Of a stretch of DNA of 64,000 nucleotides, positions 34,662-42,383 are shown piece by piece. Location of the stretch: positions 1 to 64,000 of the forward strand of contig CAWHBI010000034.1 in assembly GCA_963827545.1 (NCBI GenBank). Direction: 5' to 3'. The DNA is from AWTP1-13 sp963827545. GTDB lineage: Bacteria; Pseudomonadota; Alphaproteobacteria; Rhizobiales; Hyphomicrobiaceae. Under the pieces are notes generated by a model. It was not told the origin of the DNA. It made no database searches and saw only the letters and a list, made by a program, of their open reading frames with translations. Both the position numbers and the translations under genes were made by a program. How positions within the stretch are numbered: position 1 is the first letter of the stretch; each line of letters begins with the position of its first letter.

Positions 34662-35819
34662 ATGTCCCGCACTGCCAGCAAGCCTGTTGCGCTCACCAAG
34701 ACCCGCGCCAGACGCATCTGGCTGCGCGCCCAACGGCTCGACGAAAGCGCGCCGTTCGGCGACGGGCCCGAGGCGACGCGCCTCGCGGTAGAGCATCTGG
34801 GCTACGTGCAGATCGACACGATCAATGTGATCGAGCGCTGCCACCACCACGTCCTCTACACGCGCATTCCGACCTATCGGCGCGCGCACCTGCACCAGGC
34901 CCAGAGCATCGACAGGACGGTGTTCGAGTACTGGACGCATGCGCTGTCGTACGTGCCCACCCGGGACTTGCGGTTCTTCCTCCGTGCCATGAAGCAACAC
35001 TGGCAGCGGCGGAGCGTCTGGTTCACCGCAGTGAAGAACGAGGACGTGAGCAAGGTGCTGGCCCGCATCAGGAAGCATGGCGCCCTGACGATCCGGGATA
35101 TCGACGATGACGTGCTGGTGGAAAAAGACCATCTTTGGGCCAGCCGCAAGCCATCCAAGCGGGCGCTGCAGCTGGCCTTCTACAGGGGCGTGGTGACTGT
35201 CAGCCAACGCGTCGGCATGCTGAAAACCTACGAGTTGATGGGCCGGCACTTCGGGTGGGAGAGGCCGCCCAAGCCCGCGTCCGAGCGCGAGATATCCAAC
35301 TATTTGCTCGAGCGTGCGCTGCGATCACAAGGCATCGTGAGCCTCGACTCGGCCTGCTATCTCGACGCCCCGCGCAAGCCGGCCCTGCGGCGATTGATCG
35401 AGGCACGAGTGCGCCGCAAGGAGCTGGTGCCCGTCGCGGTCGAGGGGGCAGGGAAACTGGAGCACTGGGCGCGGCCCGAGGCGCTGGATGGTGCCTTGGA
35501 GCCCGCCGAGGCGGTGGTCCACATCCTCTCCCCCTTCGACCCGCTCATCCACCAGCGCAAGCGGGTCCATCTCTTCTTCGGCTACGAGCACCGCTTCGAG
35601 GCATACGTGCCCAAGGAGAAGCGGCTGTTTGGCTACTTTGCGCTCCCCGTGCTCGTGGGCGAGGAGATCGTCGCCGCCCTCGATCTCAAGGCGGATCGCG
35701 AGAAGGGCAAGCTCATCGTGCAGCAATGGACGTGGGTCGGGCGCGGCTCGCCCCGATCGCACAAGCGGCGGATCGAGGAGGAGCTGCACCGCTTCGAGCG
35801 CTTCCAGCTCGCGCGCTGA
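34662..35819 (+). CDS. YcaQ-like winged-helix DNA glycosylase (interstrand crosslink repair family)
   Basis: 385 residues. It matches the HTH_42/YcaQ (AlkX-type) family: LTKTRARRIWLRAQRLD, then LGYVQIDTINVIERCHHHVLY, where the Q-x-D motif corresponds to the catalytic QxQ/QxD of E. coli YcaQ. FEYWTHALSYVP and the C-terminal LSPFDPLIHQRKRVHLFFGYEHRFE with ALDLKADR are also conserved. Family members unhook DNA crosslinks and remove bulky N7-alkyl guanines. The neighbour is a peroxiredoxin, so stress defence is a plausible shared theme. It ends one base before the convergent SDR gene. Confidence 0.9.
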   Translation: MSRTASKPVALTKTRARRIWLRAQRLDESAPFGDGPEATRLAVEHLGYVQIDTINVIERCHHHVLYTRIPTYRRAHLHQAQSIDRTVFEYWTHALSYVPTRDLRFFLRAMKQHWQRRSVWFTAVKNEDVSKVLARIRKHGALTIRDIDDDVLVEKDHLWASRKPSKRALQLAFYRGVVTVSQRVGMLKTYELMGRHFGWERPPKPASEREISNYLLERALRSQGIVSLDSACYLDAPRKPALRRLIEARVRRKELVPVAVEGAGKLEHWARPEALDGALEPAEAVVHILSPFDPLIHQRKRVHLFFGYEHRFEAYVPKEKRLFGYFALPVLVGEEIVAALDLKADREKGKLIVQQWTWVGRGSPRSHKRRIEEELHRFERFQLAR

Positions 35820-35820
35820 C

Positions 35821-36576
35821 CTACCCCCGTCCCTCGAATGGCATTTTGGTCGCCTTGATGTTCATGAACAGCACGTTGGTGTCGAGCGGCAGGCTCGCCA
35901 TGTAGCGGATGGCCGAGCCGCAGTGCTCCACATCGAACACCGGTTCCGGCTTGATCTCGCCGCTGGCCTGCGGCACGCCGGCCTTCATGCGCCCGCCCAT
36001 GGCCGTGTCGGCGTTGCCGATGTCGAGCTGGCCGCAGGCGATGTCGTGCTTGCGCCCGTCGAGCGCGATGCACTTGGTGAGCCCGGTGATCGCATGCTTC
36101 GATGCCGTATAGGCAACGGAGTTCGGCCGCGGCGTATAGGCCGAGATCGAGCCGTTGTTGACGATGCGCCCCCCCTTCGGCGTCTGCGACTTCATGATCC
36201 TGATCGCCTCCTGCGCGCACAGGAACGAGCCGTGCAGGATGACGTCGACCACCGATTTCCACGTCTCGAACGGCAGCTCCTCCATCGGCACCGGCGGCGC
36301 GCCGAAGCCGGCGTTGTTGAACAGGAAGTCGAGACGGCCGAAGGTCTTGGTGGTCTCGGCGAACAGGTTCTTCACGTCCTCGGGCTTGCCCACGTCGGCG
36401 CGCACGGCCAGCATCTTGCCGCCGCCCCCCTTCGCCATCGCCACCGTCTTGTCGAGCTCCTCCTTGCGGCGCCCGGCGACCACCACATTCCAGCCGTCAC
36501 CCTGCAGAGCGAGCGCGGCCGAGCGGCCGATGCCGCTGCCGCCGCCGGTGACGAGCGCAACCTTACCCTGAGCCAT
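35821..36576 (-). CDS. SDR-family NAD(P)-dependent oxidoreductase
   Basis: 251 residues from the ATG at 36576. Classical SDR motifs: ALVTGGGSGIGRSAAL (TGxxxGxG), LFNNAGFGA (NNAG), the catalytic Ser in VNNGSISAYTPRP, and Y-x-x-x-K in YTASKHAITG. The segment VVAGRRKEELD after strand two points to NADP(H). It ends LFMNIKATKMPFEGRG. The substrate is unknown. It is convergent with the YcaQ-like gene and divergent from the ArsR cluster. Confidence 0.93.
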   Translation of the reverse strand: MAQGKVALVTGGGSGIGRSAALALQGDGWNVVVAGRRKEELDKTVAMAKGGGGKMLAVRADVGKPEDVKNLFAETTKTFGRLDFLFNNAGFGAPPVPMEELPFETWKSVVDVILHGSFLCAQEAIRIMKSQTPKGGRIVNNGSISAYTPRPNSVAYTASKHAITGLTKCIALDGRKHDIACGQLDIGNADTAMGGRMKAGVPQASGEIKPEPVFDVEHCGSAIRYMASLPLDTNVLFMNIKATKMPFEGRG

Positions 36577-36698
36577 GACAGTTCTCCCTAGCTGAAGCTG
36601 AAGCGCCGAGTTCGGCCGCAGCCTACTCTCTTAGGCTCCATCCCCGCCAGACCGATTGCGCACACGACTGCGGGCCGCGGATTTTTCTACCGGCCGTA

Positions 36699-36726
36699 TT
36701 GACATCCCGCCGCGCATGCCTATACT
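36699..36726 (+). promoter_or_regulatory. Strong sigma-70 promoter (TTGACA-16-TATACT) for the ArsR cluster
   Basis: A perfect -35 hexamer at 36699-36704 and TATACT at 36721-36726, separated by 16 bases. Transcription should start about 36733, at or next to the arsR ATG (36734), so the message is probably leaderless. It drives arsR and possibly much of the downstream co-directional cluster. Confidence 0.75.
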
Positions 36727-36745
36727 TAACTACATGGTTAAGTAT
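36722..36745. promoter_or_regulatory. Candidate ArsR operator, 9-base inverted repeat over -10 and start codon
   Basis: Arms ATACTTAAC and GTTAAGTAT are perfect, separated by TACATG, which contains the arsR start codon. The site overlaps the -10 box, the predicted transcription start and the first codons, so bound repressor would block RNA polymerase. This size and position fit ArsR-type operators. Confidence 0.65.
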
Positions 36746-37153
36746 CAGCCCGCCGCCCTCGACCGCACGTTTGCAGCCCTTGCCGATCCCACCAGGCGCG
36801 CCCTGCTGGCGCGGCTGGCGGAACGCAGGGGCGCTTCGATCAGCGAGCTGGCTGGGCCGTTCGCCATGTCGTTGCCGGCGATCCTCAAGCACCTCGGCGT
36901 GCTTTCCGACGCCGGCTTGATCACACGCGAGAAGACCGGCCGCACCGTGGCCGTCAGCCTGACTGCGGCGCCGATGGAGGAAGCGATGGTGTGGCTCAGC
37001 CGCTACGAGCGCTTCTGGAGTGAACAGCTCGATCGCCTCGCCGCTTTCCTCGAGGAGGACCAATGCTCACCAAGCCAAGCCTCACCCTCAAGCGCCGCCT
37101 CAAGGCGTCGCCGGCGCAAGTCTTCGCCGCCTGGACGGACCCGGAAAAAATAG
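36734..37153 (+). CDS. ArsR-family transcriptional regulator (leaderless)
   Basis: The ATG at 36734 lies eight bases after a perfect -10 box and has no ribosome site, so translation is probably leaderless. The winged helix-turn-helix is clear: RTFAALADPTRRALLARLAE, then ISELAGPFAMSLPAILKHLGVLSDAGLI. No metal-binding CxC is present, so this is the metal-free type usually paired with SRPBCC proteins. The frame runs 139 codons and overlaps the SRPBCC gene by 91 bases; the Ser/Arg-rich tail after residue ~110 is probably unconstrained. It is the first gene of a 13-gene co-directional run. Confidence 0.92.
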   Translation: MVKYQPAALDRTFAALADPTRRALLARLAERRGASISELAGPFAMSLPAILKHLGVLSDAGLITREKTGRTVAVSLTAAPMEEAMVWLSRYERFWSEQLDRLAAFLEEDQCSPSQASPSSAASRRRRRKSSPPGRTRKK

Positions 37154-37497
37154 TCCACTGGTTCGGGCCTGCCGAAACCATTGTCGGCTCGGTGCGAGCC
37201 GAGATGGATGTTCGCGCAGGCGGCCGCTACCGGCTGAGATTCAAGACCGACGATGGCGAGTCCCACGAGGTCGGCGGCGTCTATCGCGAGGTGGTGCCGA
37301 GCAGCCGTCTGGTGTTCACCTGGGCCTGGCATTCCACGCCCGAGCGCGAGTCGCTCGTCACCGTCACCGTGGCCAAGGACGGCGACGGCGCCATGCTCAC
37401 CCTGCTTCACGAGCAGTTCTTCGACCAGAAGGCGCGCGAGGGCCACGAGCACGGCTGGACCGGCACGCTCGAAAAGCTCGAACGCTATCTGTCGTAA
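37063..37497 (+). CDS. SRPBCC (AHSA1-like) domain protein
   Basis: 144 residues. The AHSA1/START-like fold is recognised by LKRRLKASPAQVFAAWTDPEKIVHWFGP at the start, then GGRYRLRF, VGGVYREVVPSSRLVFTWAW and GHEHGWTGTLEKLERYL at the end. Such proteins bind hydrophobic ligands and are very often encoded right after a metal-free ArsR regulator, whose frame it overlaps here by 91 bases. The ligand is unknown. Confidence 0.92.
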   Translation: MLTKPSLTLKRRLKASPAQVFAAWTDPEKIVHWFGPAETIVGSVRAEMDVRAGGRYRLRFKTDDGESHEVGGVYREVVPSSRLVFTWAWHSTPERESLVTVTVAKDGDGAMLTLLHEQFFDQKAREGHEHGWTGTLEKLERYLS

Positions 37498-37515
37498 CCG
37501 TCACAGGAGAATCCC

Positions 37516-37956
37516 ATGGCCCGAACGGCAACCGCACGGCGCACGAAAAACCAACCGCAGCAGCAGCCGATATTGTGGTCGCACGGCAAGTTCCACTGGA
37601 ACGAGCTGAGAACCCGCGACGCGGAGCGCGCCAAGCAGTTCTATCGAGACACCATCGGCTGGAGCTTCGAGCGCACGTCGACGCCCGACGGCCGGGACTA
37701 CTGGCTGGCGATGGTGGATGGCATGCCGGTCGCCGGCATGTTCCCGCTCACCTCGCCACAGTTCGACGGCGTGCCGGAGAGCTGGATGTCCTTTCTCGCC
37801 GTCGATGACGTGGACGCGCGCGTTGCCAAGGCCCTCGAGGCGGGCGCCGAACTCGTGATGCCCATCTTCGACGTCCCCAACGTCGGCCGCATCGCCATGC
37901 TGAAGGAGCCAAGCGGCGCGGGCATCGGCTGGATGACGCCGGTCAACGATAAGTGA
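37516..37956 (+). CDS. VOC-family (glyoxalase-like) protein
   Basis: 146 residues from the ATG at 37516, preceded by AGGAG. After a short polar N-terminus the vicinal-oxygen-chelate fold begins with KFHWNELRTRDAERAKQFY and IGWSFERTSTPDGRDYW, then a second module from SWMSFLAVDDVDARVAKALEAGAE to LKEPSGAGIGWM. Two beta-alpha-beta modules in ~130 residues form one metal-binding subunit. Relatives act on glyoxals, epoxides or antibiotics; the substrate is unknown here. It follows the SRPBCC gene by 18 bases. Confidence 0.9.
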   Translation: MARTATARRTKNQPQQQPILWSHGKFHWNELRTRDAERAKQFYRDTIGWSFERTSTPDGRDYWLAMVDGMPVAGMFPLTSPQFDGVPESWMSFLAVDDVDARVAKALEAGAELVMPIFDVPNVGRIAMLKEPSGAGIGWMTPVNDK

Positions 37957-37970
37957 AAGGAGCGCACCAG

Positions 37971-38615
37971 ATGATCACGGTTTCTGCCTTCAGATGGGTT
38001 CCGGATTTCGCTCAGGGTCAAGTGCGCGATCTGCGCGCGCGCTGGGCGCTGGAGGAGGCCGGCCTGCCTTACAGGACGCGCCTCCTCGGCCAGGGCGATC
38101 AAGACAAGCCCGAGTATCGCGCCATGCAACCCTTCGGCCAGGTGCCGATCCTCGAGGAAGACGGCTTCGTGCTCTTTGAAACGGGAGCCATCGTGCTCTA
38201 CGTCGGCGAGCGCAGCGAGACGCTCCTGCCGAAGGATCCGAAGGCGCGCGCTCGGGCGACGCAATGGCTAATCGCCGCGCTCAATTCCATCGAGCCCTTC
38301 GTCATGGATGTGGCCCGGATCGATATCTTCTACGCGGATCAGGAATGGGCCAAGGTGCGACGCCCGGGGGCAGTGGAGTTCGTGCAGAGGCGCCTCACCG
38401 CCCTCTCCAAGGCGCTCGGCGACAAGCCCTACCTCGATGGCGACCGCTTCACGGCGGGCGATCTGATGATGACCACGGTGCTCAGAATCCTCAAGCACAC
38501 CGACATCGTCACCAGCGACAGGCGCCTTGCTGCCTACGTCGAGCGCTGCACCGCCAGGCCGGCCTTCAAGCGCGCGTTCGATTCGCAGATAGCCGACTTC
38601 AAGCTCGCTGCCTGA
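37971..38615 (+). CDS. Glutathione S-transferase family protein
   Basis: 214 residues from the ATG at 37971, which has AAAGGAG upstream. The N-terminal thioredoxin-like half has RARWALEEAGLPY, MQPFGQVPILEEDGFVLFETGAI (the cis-Pro in QVP and the E-T/S glutathione contact). The C-terminal helical half contains FTAGDLMMTTVLRIL, the N-capping D of GST folds. It probably conjugates or reduces electrophiles with glutathione in the cytosol. It is 14 bases after the VOC gene. Confidence 0.92.
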   Translation: MITVSAFRWVPDFAQGQVRDLRARWALEEAGLPYRTRLLGQGDQDKPEYRAMQPFGQVPILEEDGFVLFETGAIVLYVGERSETLLPKDPKARARATQWLIAALNSIEPFVMDVARIDIFYADQEWAKVRRPGAVEFVQRRLTALSKALGDKPYLDGDRFTAGDLMMTTVLRILKHTDIVTSDRRLAAYVERCTARPAFKRAFDSQIADFKLAA

Positions 38616-38673
38616 GGCGCCGGCATCGGCTGGAACACAGCCCTCAGCCCTAACTTGAGAAGGGATAGCCGAC

Positions 38674-39303
38674 ATGAAGCTCTACTACTTCGAAACCCTC
38701 AACCCGCGGAAGGCCTGCGCGGTGGCGAGGTACCTGGGTTCGCCTGTCGAGTTCGTTCGGGTCGATCTCGCCAAAGGGGAGCAAAAGACACCCACCTATC
38801 TGGCCATCAATCCCAACGGCAAGGTGCCCGCCCTGACCGATGGCGAGGCCAAGATCTGGGAAGCGAATGCGATCATGGCCTACCTCGCCCGTGCCGAACG
38901 CTCGGACCTGTGGCCGGGCGACGACCGGCAGATCGAGATGACGCGCTGGCTGAGCTGGAACGCCGACCATTTCACGCGCCATGCCGGCGCGCTGTACTTC
39001 CAGCACATCATCAAGCCGCACTTCGGCATAGGCGCACCCGATCCAAAGGCGGTGGAGGAAGCGACAGGTTTCTTCAAGCAGTTCGCGCAGGTCCTCAATG
39101 ATCACCTGCGCGGTCGGAAGTACCTGCTGGGCGACACGCTCACCATCGCCGACTTCGCCGTCGCTGTGACGCTTCCCTATGCGGAGAAGGCGAAAATCCC
39201 GGTCGGCGGCTTTGCCGAGATCGAGCGCTGGCACGCGCGCTTGAATGAGCTGCCGGCGTGGCGCGAGCCGTTTCCTGCGACCAAAGCCGCGGCGGCGGCT
39301 TGA
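38674..39303 (+). CDS. Glutathione S-transferase family protein
   Basis: 209 residues from the ATG at 38674. The N-terminal domain begins MKLYYFETLNPRKACAVARY and has NPNGKVPALTDGEAKIWEANAI, with the cis-Pro (KVP) and glutathione-binding E-A. The C-terminal domain has YLLGDTLTIADFAVAVTLP. It is related to the gene at 43190 (both start MKLY-x-F and share the NP-G-x-x-P-x-L-x-D/V-x-D-G pattern), so they may be duplicates. It follows another GST by 58 bases. Confidence 0.92.
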   Translation: MKLYYFETLNPRKACAVARYLGSPVEFVRVDLAKGEQKTPTYLAINPNGKVPALTDGEAKIWEANAIMAYLARAERSDLWPGDDRQIEMTRWLSWNADHFTRHAGALYFQHIIKPHFGIGAPDPKAVEEATGFFKQFAQVLNDHLRGRKYLLGDTLTIADFAVAVTLPYAEKAKIPVGGFAEIERWHARLNELPAWREPFPATKAAAAA

Positions 39304-39344
39304 AGCGCACCTGCTTCGCTAACCACAAGAAAAAGGAGCCGAGC

Positions 39345-40067
39345 ATGCATCCGCACAAGATTGCTTCGCGCGAAGAGTGGCTGGCCGCGCGCAAGACGCA
39401 CCTGAAAAACGAGAAGGCGCTCACCCGCATGCGCGATCTCGTCAGCGCCGAGCGGCGCGCGCTGCCCTGGGTGAAGGTCGAAAAGGAGTACGTGTTCGAC
39501 ACGGCGGAAGGGAAGAAGACGCTGGCCGCGCTGTTCGGACGCAACAGCCAGCTGATCATCCACCACTTCATGTGGCGGCACGATCTCGACATGGGCTGCG
39601 TCAGCTGCTCTCTCGAGGCCGATCATGCCGAGGGCGCACTCGTGCACCTCGAGAATCACGACGTGACCTACGTGCGCGTCTCGCGCGCGCCGCTCGCCAA
39701 GCTCGAGGCCTACAAGAAGCGCCTGGGCTGGAAGGCCAAATGGGTGTCCTCCTACGGCAGCGACTTCAACTACGACTATGGCGTGTCGTTCACGAAGGAA
39801 AATCTCGCCAAGGGCAAGGTCAACTACAACTACGGCATGGTCGAAGGCTTCGACGAGCTTCCCGGCCTCAGCGTGTTCACCAAGGACGAGAACGGCGAAG
39901 TCTTCCACACCTATTCCAGCTACGCGCGGGGCAACGAGGAGGTGATCGGCGCGTTCATCTATCTCGACATCACGCCGAAGGGCCGCAACGAGAAAGAGAT
40001 CATGGACTGGGTGAAGCGCAATGATGAATACGGCACACCCGCCGATGCGCAGTCCTGCTGCCACTGA
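39345..40067 (+). CDS. DUF899 thioredoxin-like family protein
   Basis: 240 residues from the ATG at 39345, with AAAAGGAG upstream. DUF899 proteins have an AhpC/thioredoxin-like fold. Seen here are SREEWLAARKTHLKNEKALTR, LPWVKVEKEYVFDTAEG, HHFMWRHDLDMGCVSCSLEAD (C-x-x-C at the redox position), and WVSSYGSDFNYDYGVSFT. The tail carries an extra Cys-Cys (SCCH). The function is unproven; a redox or antioxidant role is inferred. A paralogue sits at 42384. Confidence 0.9.
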   Translation: MHPHKIASREEWLAARKTHLKNEKALTRMRDLVSAERRALPWVKVEKEYVFDTAEGKKTLAALFGRNSQLIIHHFMWRHDLDMGCVSCSLEADHAEGALVHLENHDVTYVRVSRAPLAKLEAYKKRLGWKAKWVSSYGSDFNYDYGVSFTKENLAKGKVNYNYGMVEGFDELPGLSVFTKDENGEVFHTYSSYARGNEEVIGAFIYLDITPKGRNEKEIMDWVKRNDEYGTPADAQSCCH

Positions 40068-40123
40068 CCGAAGCAACCGCCTGTGACGCCACAGGCTCGA
40101 TCCCTCGCCAGGAGCAACGACAC

Positions 40124-40555
40124 ATGCAGAAGATCACCCCGTTTTTGTGGTTCGACGGCAAGGCCGAGGAGGCCGCCAACTTCTATGTCTCCGTCTTCAA
40201 GAACGCCAAGATCGTGAGCGGCAGCGCCATGAGCGCGACCATAGAGATCGAAGGCCAGCAGTTCATCGCCTTCAACGGCGGCCCGATGTTCAAGTTCACG
40301 GAGGCCATATCGCTGTTCGTCAACTGCGACTCGCAGGAGGAGATCGACCATCTGTGGGAGAAGCTCTCCGAGGGCGGCCAGAAGCAGAAATGCGGCTGGC
40401 TGAAGGACAAGTACGGCGTGTCCTGGCAGATCATTCCGCCGGTGCTCGGCCAGATGCTGCAGGACAAGGACCCCGCGAAGTCCAAGCGGGTCATGCAGGC
40501 GATGCTGCAGATGGACAAGATCGACATCGCCGGCCTGAAGAAGGCCTACGGCTAG
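40124..40555 (+). CDS. PhnB-like VOC-family protein
   Basis: 143 residues starting MQKITPFLWFDGKAEEAANFYVSVF, the standard opening of the PhnB/3-demethylubiquinone-methyltransferase-like VOC family. IEGQQFIAFNGGPMFKFTEAIS, CGWLKDKYGVSWQIIP, and MLQDKDPAKSKRVMQAM follow in order. The true role of these proteins is not established and the methyltransferase name is historical. It lies 56 bases after the DUF899 gene and 11 before the MoaD-like gene. Confidence 0.92.
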   Translation: MQKITPFLWFDGKAEEAANFYVSVFKNAKIVSGSAMSATIEIEGQQFIAFNGGPMFKFTEAISLFVNCDSQEEIDHLWEKLSEGGQKQKCGWLKDKYGVSWQIIPPVLGQMLQDKDPAKSKRVMQAMLQMDKIDIAGLKKAYG

Positions 40556-40566
40556 GGCGGGATGCC

Positions 40567-40827
40567 ATGCCGCGCGTGATCCTCACCGGCTCGATCCGCG
40601 AGCAGGTCGGTGGCGTCGGCGCCGTCGACGTTGATGGGGACACTGTGCGCGCGGCCGTCGCAGCGCTGGAGGTCGCCTATCCCGGCCTGCGCGGCTGGGT
40701 CGTCGATGAGCGGGGCGCGCTGCGCCGTCACGTCAAACTGTTTCTCGGCGCCGAGGCCGTGTCCCTCGATACGGCCCTTGGTCCCGATGCCGAGCTGCAC
40801 ATCGTCGCTGCAATCTCCGGAGGATGA
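40567..40827 (+). CDS. MoaD/ThiS-family ubiquitin-like sulfur carrier
   Basis: 86 residues from the ATG at 40567, too short to be obvious among overlapping frames. The fold is recognised by the N-terminal strand MPRVILTGSIREQVGG, the middle LEVAYPGLRGWV, and the diagnostic C-terminal Gly-Gly (IVAAISGG), which is adenylated and thiocarboxylated in this family. It overlaps the next gene's region (ATGA) and is usually found next to a BNR/sialidase-like protein. It may deliver sulfur to an unknown product rather than to molybdopterin. Confidence 0.88.
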   Translation: MPRVILTGSIREQVGGVGAVDVDGDTVRAAVAALEVAYPGLRGWVVDERGALRRHVKLFLGAEAVSLDTALGPDAELHIVAAISGG

Positions 40828-40829
40828 GC

Positions 40830-41897
40830 ATGGCTGAACTGCTGGTGGGCACGAAAAAGGGCTTGGTCGTCCTGCGCGGGGAGCGCGGCGGCGGCTTCGA
40901 GATGGCGGCCCGCGCGTTCCCGGGCGAGGTCGTGGAGTTCGCCACGCGCGACCCCAGGAGCGGCCGCTATTTCGCCAGCGTCACGAACGGCCAGTTCGGG
41001 CCGCATCTGTTCTACAGCGACGATCCGACGGGGGGCTGGCAGCAGGCGGAGGGGCCTGCTTTCCCGCCCGCTGCCGGCGCGGCGGTCGAGCGCATCTGGG
41101 TCGTCGAGCCCGGTGTCGGCGATGGCGTGCTCTGGTGCGGCGTGGCCCCCGCCGCGCTGTTCCGAAGTGGCGACGGCGGCAGGACCTGGGCCCTGGTGCA
41201 CGGGCTCTGGGACGTCCCCTCGCGTCCGCAGTGGGAAGGCGGCGCCGGCGGGCTGTGCCTGCACTCGATCTGCCCCTGGCCTGGCGACACCGACCGTCTG
41301 GCCGTCGGCATCTCGTCGGCAGGCGTGTGGCTCACCGACGATGGCGGCGAGAGCTGGCGCCGCAGCGTCAAGGGCCTGATACCCAAATACCTCCCCGAGG
41401 AAGCCCGCGCGACGACGCACGCCTACTGCGTTCACAACATGAAGCGCGCGCCGCGCCAGCCGCAAACGCTCTACATGCAGTTTCACGGCGGCGTCTACCG
41501 GTCCGACGATGCCGGCGAAACCTGGCTCGACATCGGCACCGATCGCGGGCTGCCCTCCGACTTCGGCTTCCCCCTCGCCATCGATCCTCACGATCCCGAC
41601 CGCGCCTTTGTCATCCCTCTCGCTGCGGACACGGATCGGGTTACCCCGGGCGGTCGGGTGTGCGTGTACGAGACGCGCGATCGCGGCACGACTTGGCGCG
41701 CGTTGCGCGAGGGACTGCCGCAATCGCAGGCCTACCTGACGGTGCTGCGTCAGGCCTTCTGCAACGATGGAAATAGCCCGCTCGGCCTCTATTTCGGCAC
41801 CCAAACGGGCGAACTGTTCGCATCGGCCGATGCGGGCCGCAGCTGGTCGACGATCGCTGCCCGCCTGCCGCCAGTCGCATCGGTGCGCTGCGCATGA
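40830..41897 (+). CDS. BNR-repeat/sialidase-like beta-propeller protein
   Basis: 355 residues from the ATG at 40830, chosen over the ATG at 40824 because GGAGG lies at the right distance. Repeated Asp-box-like motifs are visible: SDDPTGGWQQ, SGDGGRTWALV, TDDGGESWRR, SDDAGETWLD, TRDRGTTWRAL and SADAGRSWSTI, each a blade of a propeller. There is no signal peptide, so it is cytosolic, unlike true sialidases. It forms a tight pair with the MoaD-like gene upstream. The function is unknown. Confidence 0.9.
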   Translation: MAELLVGTKKGLVVLRGERGGGFEMAARAFPGEVVEFATRDPRSGRYFASVTNGQFGPHLFYSDDPTGGWQQAEGPAFPPAAGAAVERIWVVEPGVGDGVLWCGVAPAALFRSGDGGRTWALVHGLWDVPSRPQWEGGAGGLCLHSICPWPGDTDRLAVGISSAGVWLTDDGGESWRRSVKGLIPKYLPEEARATTHAYCVHNMKRAPRQPQTLYMQFHGGVYRSDDAGETWLDIGTDRGLPSDFGFPLAIDPHDPDRAFVIPLAADTDRVTPGGRVCVYETRDRGTTWRALREGLPQSQAYLTVLRQAFCNDGNSPLGLYFGTQTGELFASADAGRSWSTIAARLPPVASVRCA

Positions 41898-41921
41898 CGT
41901 AGAAATGAGAGGAGCGCCCAC

Positions 41922-42278
41922 ATGCCCTACGTCGATGGATATGTCCTGCCCGTCCCGAAGAAGAACGTGCAGGCCTACCGCCGCATCGCCCAGAAGGCGG
42001 GCAAGGTCTGGCGGGAGCACGGCGCGCTCGAGTATCGCGAATGCGTCGGCGAGGACCTCGACGTGAAGATGGGCATGCCGTTCCCGCGTCTGATGGAGGT
42101 CAAGCCGGGCGAGACCGTGGTTTTCGCCTGGGTGGTGTTCAAATCGCGCGCGCACCGCGATCGCGTCAACGCCAAGGTGATGAAGGACCCGCGCCTCGCC
42201 GACATGGATCCGAAGTCCATGCCCTTCGACCTCAAGCGCATGGTCTACGGCGGCTTCAACGTTCTGGTCGAGGCCTAG
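41922..42278 (+). CDS. DUF1428 family protein
   Basis: 118 residues. The family opening YVDGYVLPVPKKNVQAYRRIA, then the ALEYRECVGEDLDVK block, FAWVVFKSRAHRDRVNAKVM and MPFDLKRMVYGGFNVLVEA are all present. It has a ferredoxin-like dimeric alpha-beta barrel fold by family knowledge. The function is unknown; it often accompanies glyoxalase and DUF899 genes as here. An AGAGGAG ribosome site precedes it. Confidence 0.92.
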   Translation: MPYVDGYVLPVPKKNVQAYRRIAQKAGKVWREHGALEYRECVGEDLDVKMGMPFPRLMEVKPGETVVFAWVVFKSRAHRDRVNAKVMKDPRLADMDPKSMPFDLKRMVYGGFNVLVEA

Positions 42279-42293
42279 TGCGAGGGAGCGCAA

Positions 42294-42359
42294 GGGGTCA
42301 GACCCCTCGGCGCAAGCGTCTCGATTTAAGGAGAAGGTATCGGCGAGGGGTCTGACCCC
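42294..42359. repeat. GGGGTCAGACCCC-type inverted repeat, copy 1
   Basis: Arms GGGGTCAGACCCCTC (42294-42308) and GAGGGGTCTGACCCC (42345-42359) are perfect complements, and each arm contains its own palindrome GGGGTC-A-GACCCC. It lies between the DUF1428 and second DUF899 genes. A degraded relative at 43099-43167 lies on the far side of that DUF899 gene. Confidence 0.8.
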
Positions 42360-42383
42360 GGCCGTGCAAAGGGAGAGCGAGCG

